From positions 52,349 through 65,084 of the forward strand of contig MU647295.1 in assembly GCA_026770585.1 (NCBI GenBank): a stretch of 12,736 nt of DNA, written 5' to 3'. The stretch is from Baffinella frigidus. Taxonomy: Eukaryota; Cryptophyceae; Cryptomonadales; Baffinellaceae. The notes under the pieces were generated by a model that saw nothing but the letters and a program-made list of their open reading frames with translations, was not told where the DNA came from and did no database searches. Position numbers and translations under genes: made by a program. Of the stretch, positions 6,613 through 12,736 are shown one piece after another (the first letter of the stretch is position 1; every line of letters starts with the position of its first letter).

Positions 6613-6910
6613 AACTCACGCAGTCCCGATTGATTGATCGAGAACATTCGAGACAGTCTAGACAGTGTGTGATTTGACAGAATGATGACACGTCCAGTCA
6701 GATTAGAAAAATGTGTGGTAAATTACAATATTTTTTAGTCAACCGAGAACCCACGTCCCCTTTTGGAAAAAAATCCGTTTCGAAAACGTCACTCACGCAG
6801 TCTCGAAGGGTCGAGAACAGGCGAGATATCAAGATTACATGATTGATCACACCGGTGTGTGGCAAATTAGACTTTTTTCTAGTCAGCCGAGACCCACGTC
6901 CCCTTTTGGA
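6613..6910 (+). repeat. Decayed tandem repeat of about 145-180 bp
   Basis: Two landmarks recur. ACTCACGCAGTC...CGAGAACA appears at about 6614 and 6791. TGTGTGG(T/C)AAATTA...CCACGTCCCCTTTTGGA appears at about 6712-6766 and 6855-6909. The differing spacings (177 and 143 bp) indicate indels. Positions 6911-7065 continue with unique AT-rich DNA. Confidence 0.6.
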
Positions 6911-7065
6911 TGGGTCGTAAGCTAATCAAGAATAGTCGAGATGGTCTGAATAATTGTCGTGATGACATCACGAAGGAGTTCAAGCCCCTTCTTTGGACGC
7001 GACACGAGCCTCGTACAAAATTTACAATCTATTTATTAATGAAGTGACCACAAGTAAAAAAAACA

Positions 7066-7277
7066 CCCCTTCCGCCAAAATCCGTGATTACTACACACAT
7101 CACTACACACAGGTCAAATTACCACACACCCCTTCCGCCAAAATCCGTGATTACGACACACATCACTACACACAGGTCAAATTACCACACACCCCTTCAG
7201 CCAAAATCCGTGATTACTACACACATCACTACACACAGGTCAAAGTATCACACACAATTACTACACGCAGGTCAAAC
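7066..7277 (+). repeat. 63-bp minisatellite, three copies plus a partial
   Basis: Units begin CCCCTTCCGCCAAAATCCGT at 7066, 7129 and 7192, and a partial (CAATTACTACACGCAGGTCA) follows from 7255. Copies are almost identical, with changes such as TTACTACAC to TTACGACAC. Because 63 is divisible by three, a frame (6993-7361) stays open and repeats SAKIRDYYTHHYTQVK. The A/C-rich composition and open state of other frames argue for non-coding DNA. Further TTACTACAC words follow at 7318 and 7337. Confidence 0.85.
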
Positions 7278-7491
7278 AAAATAATAAAAACGTGTCTTTC
7301 ATTTTTGCTACATCATTTTACTACACAAAACCGGTTTTACTACACGATTTGCCCCCCATAAAGGTTGTATCAAAAATCCGTCAAGACTCCAAACGCACGC
7401 TCCAACTTCTCGCACACGCTCCAGCGTCCTATCTCCCATCGCATCCGCACGCTCCCGCCGCCCTCCGCCTCCGTTCTCTCGCCCCTTCAAG

Positions 7492-7887
7492 ATGCCCTGG
7501 CGCCACCTGATCTTCCCCACCGCTGCCGGCCAAGAAGTAATTTTTGCTCCGGCGGTGCTGTCCACCGCCGAGAAAGATCAAAAGCTGGAGCGCGACCTCC
7601 TCGAGGCGGTCCAGGACCGGGATCTGCTCGACGCCGCCTCCTTTGCCACCACGCCAGTCTCGATCGACGTCGCCTTCCTCGAACCAGCCAAAACAGCTGA
7701 GTGGGTGCTTGCTAAAACCATCGCAACAGACCTCTGCATCCGCCACGACACCGCCGACGCGATCTCCTCCCTGCCGCGCTCCGAGGAGCACGCGGAGCTC
7801 CCTGCCGAGACGCCGGCCTGCGCCGCGCTCCGCACCACCGAGCGGCTGCTCCCGATGTCCGTCGCGCGCAGCCCCATCCCCGCGTGA
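7492..7887 (+). CDS. Candidate gene: 131-residue protein, unknown function
   Basis: I do not recognise the family. The frame starts at an ATG with A at -3 (TTCAAGATG) after a pyrimidine-rich leader and ends with TGA at 7885-7887. Codons strongly favour G/C in third position (CTG, CTC, GCC, GAC, CGC), unlike the flanking repeat DNA. The protein starts MPWRHLIFPTAAGQEV. It has a charged, probably helical part at residues 26-45 (EKDQKLERDLLEAVQDRDLL), then TPVSIDVAFLEPAKTAEW and a Glu/Ala/Thr-rich C-terminal part with three Cys overall. No signal peptide or membrane segment is evident. The frame is open well upstream of the ATG (I checked back to about 7327) without another ATG, so an upstream exon is possible. 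GT at 7884-7885 (GTGAGG) could be a splice donor that would bypass the stop. A long antisense frame (7429-8121) covers it but enters a transposon-like element and is judged a shadow. Confidence 0.55.
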   Translation: MPWRHLIFPTAAGQEVIFAPAVLSTAEKDQKLERDLLEAVQDRDLLDAASFATTPVSIDVAFLEPAKTAEWVLAKTIATDLCIRHDTADAISSLPRSEEHAELPAETPACAALRTTERLLPMSVARSPIPA

Positions 7888-8067
7888 GGATGACGACGGT
7901 CCAAGGTGGTATGGCGTGAGAGGTTCAGGGTTTAGTCCGCCGTTCAAGACCGAGGCGTCTGTGTAGAGAAGCAGTGTGCATGATGAAATTGGCCTGGAAA
8001 AAGTAAATGTCCCAACGAGGCTCTCTCGTCTGTCTCGCTGCGTCCCGCGCTCTGGTGTGGCCTCTTG

Positions 8068-8192
8068 TACAGGGGCACCACCTCGCTCATAAGAAAGCGC
8101 CACCCCAATAGGAACCGCCATAGGGCCATAGGCATGGTCCTACTGTAGGGTCCTATGGGGGCGCGGTTTCTTATGAGCGAGGTACCCCTGTA
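8068..8192 (+). mobile_element. Palindromic element family A, copy 5
   Basis: TACAGGGGCACCACCTCGCT at the left and TTATGAGCGAGGTACCCCTGTA at the right, bounded by TA. Core ATAGGGCCATAGGCATGG and CTACTGTAGGGTCCTATGGG. One of the best-preserved copies. Confidence 0.8.
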
Positions 8193-8265
8193 AACCAGGC
8201 CTTCACGCAAGAGAATACATGGTGGCCATGCTGGGTCCGATCCGTATGAAACGCACTTTTCTCTC

Positions 8266-8366
8266 CCGAAAGGAAGCATGGCTTTTCTGCAGAACAAGTT
8301 CCAGTGTCCGCCTATGTTGGGAGCTCGAAGAACCTTAAGGACCTAAAGGATCTCTGGCCTGATTGA
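8266..8366 (+). pseudogene. Exon-like fragment D, copy 1
   Basis: A pyrimidine-rich CTTTTCTGCAG looks like an intron 3' end. After it the frame reads EQVPVSAYVGSSKNLKDLK then DLWPD and stops at 8364-8366. The same frame is also open upstream (ERKHGFSA). Compared with the 9874 copy, the changes CCA/CCG, TCC/TCT and CTT/CTC are synonymous in this frame, and three others are replacements. The family is unknown. It is either a repeated exon from a host multigene family or a remnant of a mobile-element protein. Confidence 0.45.
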
Positions 8367-8424
8367 TGATAACGGTGCATATCGGTGGGGGTGCTTACAT
8401 ACCGGCCGCGTACAGTATTTGTAG

Positions 8425-8506
8425 TACAGGGGTAGGATCCTACCGCGCTCATAAGAAAGCGCGCCCCCCCCTAGGACCACCATAGGGCCCTAGGCATAGC
8501 CCTACA
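8425..8506 (+). mobile_element. Family A copy 6, truncated
   Basis: The left end TACAGGGGTAGGATCCTACC GCGCTCATAAG carries a small internal insertion. The left half of the core is intact, and the element stops at CCCTACA (8506), where family C foldbacks begin shortly after. The right half is missing. Confidence 0.7.
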
Positions 8507-8521
8507 TGGGGTTGCTCGAAG

Positions 8522-8657
8522 TTAAGGTCACAAAAATTAAGGTCACACACCGTCAACTGAGATGTGGACCTTAATTATTTAAGGTCCGCACACCAGACCC
8601 TTTTTCTGTAGACCTTAATTTTATGGTCCGCACCCCCCCGTTTTTTGCGGACCTTGA
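8522..8657. mobile_element. Tandem short foldbacks, family C
   Basis: Three consecutive small palindromes are bounded by TTAA or near-TTAA. 8537-8574 is TTAAGGTCACACACC...GTGGACCTTAA. 8579-8618 is TTAAGGTCCGCACACC...GTAGACCTTAA. 8621-8657 is TTATGGTCCGCAC...TGCGGACCTTGA. A solo TTAAGGTCAC precedes them at 8522. Each is about 34-40 bp, too short to be a typical MITE. Confidence 0.65.
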
Positions 8658-8658
8658 T

Positions 8659-8766
8659 ATCCCTTAAGTGGCCAGTACATGTAGGTCCATACGCCCTACC
8701 GTAGGGCCCTAGGACCTGCCTAGGACCTCTTGGCCGTCAAATTTGACGGCATGGCAACTTAAGGGA
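8659..8766. mobile_element. Palindromic element family B, copy 4
   Basis: ATCCCTTAAGTGGCCAGTACATG at the left and GGCAACTTAAGGGA at the right. Core CCCTACCGTAGGGCCCTAGG then CCTGCCTAGGACC. Inner palindrome GGCCGTCAAATTTGACGGC. Unlike copies 1-3, it is not followed by an A element. Confidence 0.8.
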
Positions 8767-8869
8767 GAGCGAAAACAATCTGGCCCGACATCGTTTACCC
8801 CCCTCCGGAGAATGGAGCTGGCGAATTTTCGAGTCGAAAAAGGTGTCAACATTTCCCAGGAACAGGTCA

Positions 8870-9074
8870 CTCAAGGTTGGAAGAGGGAGTATTTTAAATG
8901 TGGTGTTGTTAAATTTAGTACCAGTCACGGGCAAGGTTGGTCACGTAGCTGGGGGAATTCCCCCAGCTACGTGACCAAACGCCCCTATTTGTGTGAAAAT
9001 TACTACAAACCTCTTTTTTTTCTTCACTTGTAAAAGAATCCCTGCTTTAAAACAGTCCCACTTCCAGCCTCGAG
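8870..9074. mobile_element. Element family E, copy 2
   Basis: The terminal repeats are CTCAAGGTTGGAAG at the left and CTTCCAGCCTCGAG at the right, continuing into TATTTTAAA/TTTAAAACA. The central CTGGGGGAATTCCCCCAG palindrome lies within GTCACGTAG...CTACGTGAC (about 8940-8975). Positions 8906-9007 match 2006-2107 at 99 of 102 bases, while the outer arms differ more. Confidence 0.7.
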
Positions 9075-9126
9075 AAAGCAAAAATGCTTTCTCTGCAGTC
9101 CTTTCTACGGAAGGGCGCGACGTTGG

Positions 9127-9165
9127 GCTATGTTGGGAGAAATTAAAACCTAAAGGACCTAAAGG
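9127..9165 (+). pseudogene. Exon-like fragment D, copy 4 (broken)
   Basis: CTATGTTGGGAG...ACCTAAAGGACCTAAAGG matches the second half of fragment D. The frame breaks after YVGRN at a TAA, and a few bases are missing relative to the intact copies. It is a dead copy. Confidence 0.4.
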
Positions 9166-9197
9166 TGGAGGGTTCCCGCGTGGTGAAACTTCATTAT

Positions 9198-9256
9198 TTA
9201 AGGTCCGCACACCATTTTATGTGGACCTTAATTCGGACCTTAATCATTTAAGGTCC
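9198..9256. mobile_element. Family C short foldbacks
   Basis: 9198-9231 is TTAAGGTCCGCACACC...ATGTGGACCTTAA. It is followed by GGACCTTAATCATTTAAGGTCC (9235-9256), which is two C termini facing each other. Same terminal sequence as at 8522-8657. Confidence 0.65.
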
Positions 9257-9267
9257 GCCCTCCCCTT

Positions 9268-9375
9268 ACAGAACAAGTTCCGGTGTCCGCCTATCTTGGG
9301 AGCTCGAAGAACCTAAAGGACCTAAAGGACCTTGGGACCACTGTTGGGCCAGATGCGGGGTTACCTCGCTCATAA
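9268..9375 (+). pseudogene. Exon-like fragment D, copy 2
   Basis: CCCCTTACAG looks like an acceptor. The frame then reads EQVPVSAYLGSSKNLKDLK DLGTTVGPDAG and runs into family A copy 7, stopping at 9373-9375. Against copy 1, CCA/CCG and CTT/CTA are synonymous, and GTT to CTT is Val to Leu. The exon-like match ends near 9333. Confidence 0.45.
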
Positions 9376-9472
9376 GAAACGCCCACCCCACTAGGACCCC
9401 CATAGGACCCTAGGCATGGCCCTACTGTAGGGCCTAAGGGGGGGGGGTTCTTATGAGCGGGTTACCCCTGTA
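9355..9472 (+). mobile_element. Palindromic element family A, copy 7
   Basis: Left CGGGGTTACCTCGCTCATAA, right TTATGAGCGGGTTACCCCTGTA. Core CCTAGGACCCCCATAGGACC and CTACTGTAGGGCCTAAGG. The paired change GGTT/AACC in both ends keeps the stem intact. Confidence 0.75.
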
Positions 9473-9873
9473 GGCCTACAGGGAAAGTACAAAGGTTGAC
9501 CACTAACTTCACTAGATACCTTGTCAAAGTGTGAAGGGATGAAAACTGTTGTAAGTTTCGAAGTTCTTGGTCTCCAACTGACCTGAGCACATGCACGGAC
9601 CTGTAAGTCGATATTTTTAGGCTACATCCGGGCTCATATCAACTTTTTGGATCCAAGATTGGTTCGAATAGGTCGAAAATCGTCTGTCTCTGTGGACCAT
9701 CAACTGGTCCAAGAGGACAAGTTCGATGCTAGAGAAAGGCACTAAATATCCCTATTCAAGGGCAACTTTCGCCCTAAACTTTGTTAAAAACCTCACAAAG
9801 AATGCGCTGGAATACAAACATCAGTAGATTCCTCGCCATTACTGTGAGTTCTGGGTCACTGAGCAAGGGCTGC
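9473..9873. other. Interval with no feature recognised
   Basis: Unique, moderately AT-rich DNA with stops in all frames. GGACCATCAACTGGTCC (about 9693-9709) is a small hairpin. GGTTCGAATAGG (near 9661) resembles a tRNA B-box, but no cloverleaf can be built around it. Confidence 0.4.
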
Positions 9874-9956
9874 CTTTAGGTCCTTGAGGTTCTTCGAGCT
9901 CCCAACATAGGCAGACACCGGAACTGGTTCTGTAGAAAGGCCATGCTTCCTTTCGG
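9874..9956 (-). pseudogene. Exon-like fragment D, copy 3
   Basis: On the minus strand CCTTTCTACAG precedes EPVPVSAYVGSSKNLKDLK, and the frame continues into AALAQ. It matches copy 1 over about 83 bp with six differences. Three of these are synonymous in the proposed frame. The shared upstream intron-like DNA (GAAAGGAAGCATGG) shows the duplicated unit is longer than the exon-like part. Confidence 0.45.
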
Positions 9957-10120
9957 ATCACATCAAGCCCCCCTGTACAGAGGATCGCGGCGGAAACCGG
10001 CTAAAGGGTATCCTCATCGGGCGTTTGAGTTAATCCAGAGGATCTTGCTCGCACACACACACCAGGATAAAGCAAGTCGGCTGAAGGCCCATATGGTATC
10101 CTATGGTTAGGCTCATAAGA
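9957..10120. other. Short gene-free interval
   Basis: CCCCCTGTACAG at about 9967-9978 matches the outer end of family A and may be a solo terminus. A short CA-rich stretch lies near 10051-10063. Nothing else is supported. Confidence 0.35.
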
Positions 10121-10436
10121 GCTCCAACCACGGATACCTCAGATGCCAAACCAAACAAATGTAGAGGTTTCCCCCAATTTACGGAAGTCAGCAAAGTTAA
10201 GGGGGGGGGACAGGTGGGTGTGTAGAGGTTTCCACCAATGTACAGAAGTCAGCAGAGTTAAGGGCAACGGAAGTCAGCAGAGTTTAGGGAGGAAGAAAGA
10301 TGGATGTGTACAGGTTTAGGATACGAGCTCTAACCAAGGATACCTTAGAAAAAAACAAATGTAGAGGTTTCCCCCAATGTACGCAAGCCAGCAAAGTTAA
10401 GGGAGAGAGAAAGGTGGATGTGCTGGGGTTTCCCCC
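10121..10436 (+). repeat. Minisatellite, TGTAGAGGTTTCCCCCAATG units
   Basis: Units of roughly 60 bp begin TGTAGAGGTTTCC(C/A)CCAAT at about 10160, 10221 and 10360. Each contains GGAAGTCAGCA(A/G)AGTTAAGGG or a close variant and a purine-rich tail; partial units lie at about 10269 and 10418. A longer duplication of about 205 bp is superimposed: GCTCCAACCACGGATACC at 10121 versus GCTCTAACCAAGGATACC at 10326. Confidence 0.75.
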
Positions 10437-10814
10437 AGGCTGTACATAATGTAGCTGCCACCCAACGTGGTTCCGGAGGGTTGCAAGGTTCCTAGGGGGG
10501 GGTTTGCGCAAATTCAAGAGGGGCTGAACCCAGTCCTACTGAACATATTTGGAGTTTATGTGGATCTGACTTACGGAGTGCATGCCAGAATCTGGAATCT
10601 CAAACAATCCAGGATCGAGTTCAAACTCATAAACTTACCCCTTCCCGTCCGGAGAGGATAACATCGAAAAGGTGATCTGGGCTCACCAGATCACTGCAGA
10701 CCCTCGGGTTAAACCCTGGGTGGTCTTCAGGAGGGTGTAGAGGCTCAAGCAACGAACATTGAAACACGCAATACATGCGCCGTAGCCCGTTTTCCACCGC
10801 CACAATCTCCGAAA
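10437..10814. other. Interval with one hairpin, no supported gene
   Basis: GTGATCTGG (10672-10680) pairs with CCAGATCAC (10686-10694). A 64-codon plus frame at 10467 and part of a minus frame at 10627-11061 lie here. Neither has a codon signal, and the latter runs through telomere-like repeats, so I do not call genes. Confidence 0.4.
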
Positions 10815-10878
10815 CGCTAAACGCTAAACCCTGAACCCGAGACCCTAAACCCTGAACCCTAAACCCTAAACCATAAAC
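10815..10878 (+). repeat. Telomere-like CCCTRAA block
   Basis: CGCTAAA, CCCTGAA, CCCTAAA and CCATAAA heptamers in the same orientation as the other blocks. Confidence 0.85.
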
Positions 10879-10919
10879 GGACACAGAAGCTGACGCACAC
10901 GCTGACCTCACCTGGCATA

Positions 10920-10940
10920 CAAATGTCGCTGCGACATTTG
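10920..10940. repeat. Perfect 10-bp-arm palindrome
   Basis: CAAATGTCGC, a single T, then GCGACATTTG. A related CGACATTTTGTAC lies at 11003. The role is unknown. Confidence 0.65.
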
Positions 10941-11395
10941 ACTTCCCCCGGGTGTTGTGACAATTAGTGTATGATCGACCCGACGAGTTCCCCGGGGGGG
11001 GGGCGACATTTTGTACACATTTTACTACGGGCGAAATTTGCCCTGGCCCTCGGTGGGCCACGACGAGCCCAGGGGGGGGGGGGTTGGAGTGGGAGGGCTA
11101 CGAGCCCAGGCGGGAGTTGGTGTATTTTTGGGAGGTCTAATACATTGCCATCCTCCCGTGAATGTACGACAACATACCTAAAACTGTTCCCCCAATAAAT
11201 TCACGTTTGGGACCGGCCTACCGTATGTGTATGTGTATGTAACGGGTTTATGAGTCCTTTGAAAAGTGGAGAGGACCATTGTGTATTGTGTCTCTGTGCC
11301 TTTTTGAAGATGAGAGTCTGCAGAGATCCAGTGGGCCACAATCACCTCCGCGCCCGAAGGCGGAGGGATTCTATCTTCCAACGGACATTCTCAAA
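10941..11395. other. Gene-free interval with G-tracts
   Basis: It holds G runs at 10994-11003 and 11072-11083 with a repeated ACGAGCCCAGG on either side of the second. It also has a TTTTACTAC word (11022), a short TGTATG microsatellite (about 11225-11240), and a hairpin CCTCCGC/GCGGAGG (11345-11351 and 11360-11366). No gene is supported. Confidence 0.45.
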
Positions 11396-12686
11396 ATACC
11401 AAAATGAGACCTTTTGGTGCGTATGATACCGCAACGGTTCGAAAACACTGAGTCATCTTACGGGTAGGGGGGGGGTGCATCTCGTCGTTAACCAATGCCT
11501 AAGATAGCATAAAACTCTAGATGGACGCAAAATCCTTAAGATCCTCCCAAATCCGGGCGCGGTTTGTTGCATTTTCTCCTCTCTCCGGACGGGAAGATCT
11601 CGAAACTCGATCATGATTTTGAGGGGAATCGAGATTCTGGTAGGAGCCCTGTGGGATCAGAGTATAAAATGAAGGTTTCCAATGTAAACCAATCGTGGAC
11701 CCACACGAGAATGCCAGAGAGGCCTATTTAAAAGTGAGGTGTAACATTTGTGTAGTAACTTTCATGAGATTGGTCTCGTAACTTTTGCTAAATTAGCACA
11801 TTCACAAGGTCGGAATACCCTATCCGTGTACAAATTTTTATAACCCCACATGTAAATAGGTTCCTCCAGCATTTTCGAGTTGACATGAGGCCTCAGCTTG
11901 CAGCATCCAGTTTCCTGTGATTAGGTCTCGAAAACTGTACCATCTAGGGGAGATTCCTTCCCCCAATAGGATTTATACGGTCTTAGTCGTCGGTTTGACC
12001 AAAATTATCACTGGCGCTGTTCTTTCCAGCATGTAGTGTTCAACACTTCAGAATTCATGCGTCAGACTCTATTGCAAACCCACAGTGGAAGTCCCAAATA
12101 CCCAGACTTCTTTGCCTGTACCTGCACCCTCGCCCTGTAATTTTCGTTGACATATACCCATGGACTAATGGAATCTATGGGATTTTCGTTTCATATTCAG
12201 GAAAGCGTGTTGGTTGCCGTAAATAGGTAAAGACTCATTCAAGACGTGCAGCTTCCCTCAAAGTCGAAACAAAGAATTCTGCAACTTTGGATCCCGGAAG
12301 GGTGTTGCAGATGTCAGAGGCGTGTGAGCCTCGGTCGGACAGGTGATGAGCCTCGATGGTTGACTAATGAAGGTATCTTAGATCTCGCTCGTGGTTGGGC
12401 CTGGGCCGGCGCGGCCTCTCTCCTCCCAAGCGGGGTCTCAAGGTGTTTTGGAATCGTCTCGGAATTGGTGGTTCGATCTACAGGGAGTCACGGGTGTTCT
12501 CCAGATCCATCTGGGTGAAAAAATGCCTCTTGCTCGCAGATGGTTGACTAATTTTTCGGGTTGTTCCGGTACGTTCAAGCTCCAATAGGTTCAGTAGCGG
12601 TCCTCCTCGGGAAAGATGGGCGAGTGCGCCTTCGCGGTACACTTCAAACCATAAACAAACCCTCCCTGTGGTGGAATCGATCCTGG
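11396..12686. other. Long interval with no gene recognised
   Basis: Mostly unique DNA without element families. TTTGTGTAGTAACTTTC (about 11747-11763) and GTAATTTTCGTTGAC (about 12137-12151) resemble the inner arm of family H and may be old traces. TATAAAA at 11663-11669 has no frame after it. GATGGTTGACTAAT occurs twice (about 12355 and 12540). Frames of 65-90 codons between 12246 and 12699 overlap on both strands and show no coding signal. Confidence 0.4.
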
Positions 12687-12736
12687 CCTCAACCCTCAAC
12701 CCTCAATCCTCAACCCTCGACCCTCAACCCTCAACC
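12687..12736 (+). repeat. Telomere-like heptamer block, CCCTCAA variant
   Basis: Seven tandem CCCTCAA-type units running to the window end. The heptamer period and strand match the other blocks, but a different third-to-fifth base is fixed. Confidence 0.85.

Noticed and set aside
7066-7277. CRISPR array
   Set aside because: The 63-bp units are contiguous with no unique spacers; it is a minisatellite.
7429-8121. 230-codon minus-strand open frame opposite the 7492 gene
   Set aside because: It begins inside family A copy 5, is Gly/Arg-rich as expected from the antisense of GC-ending codons, and has no motif. The plus frame has the better codon pattern and start context.
8743-9033. 96-codon plus frame
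   Set aside because: It begins in the right arm of family B copy 4 and ends in family E copy 2, so it is a chance frame through mobile-element DNA.
9656-9675. tRNA B-box-like GGTTCGAAT
   Set aside because: There is no A-box at the right distance and no acceptor or anticodon stem can be formed.
10627-11061. 144-codon minus frame
   Set aside because: Its middle is translated telomere-like repeat (GLGFRVQGLGSRVQG type), which stays open in several frames because of the 7-base period.
11663-11669. TATA box (TATAAAA)
   Set aside because: No supported coding frame lies downstream, and a 7-base match alone is expected by chance in AT-rich DNA.

Overview
The window looks like nuclear DNA from a eukaryote, most likely a microbial alga or other protist. 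There are no bacterial-style operons. Most of the sequence is non-coding and filled with short inverted-repeat elements. Plant/algal-type telomere-like heptamers (CCCTAAA and variants) occur as interstitial blocks. The two best coding candidates are GC-rich islands with GC-ending codons in otherwise mixed DNA. I cannot name the lineage: TTTAGGG-type repeats occur in green algae and plants, cryptophytes, chromerids and dinoflagellates among others.

Layout. 1-381: telomere-like heptamers and a short unique stretch. 471-1845: a weak inverted-repeat element, two copies of a 139-bp foldback element (family H), and a cluster of exon-like fragments carrying the reading TRLEVIKADDAF. 1967-2468: element E1, then a B-type and an A-type palindromic element side by side. 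2474-3480: direct repeats, a 272-bp telomere-like block, a possible exon remnant and G-tracts. 3623-5041: a dense set of A and B elements and hairpins. 5103-5711 (minus): a 202-codon candidate gene with acidic repeats. 5770-7490: a repeat-rich interval between two divergent candidate genes, including a 63-bp minisatellite. 7492-7887 (plus): a 131-codon candidate gene. 8068-9956: the densest element cluster (A, B, C and E families plus exon-like D fragments). 10121-10436: a second minisatellite. 10815-10878 and 12687-12736: more telomere-like blocks. 11396-12680 is largely featureless to my reading.

No transposase, tRNA, rRNA, CRISPR array or known enzyme was recognised. The elements look like non-autonomous MITE-type transposons. 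Families A and B appear to insert at TA and share a palindromic core although their ends differ. They also recur in the same B-then-A order three times. The less expected signals are two sets of short, repeated, exon-like fragments (D and F) whose differences fall partly at synonymous positions, and a strong excess of the word TTACTACA across unrelated repeats.
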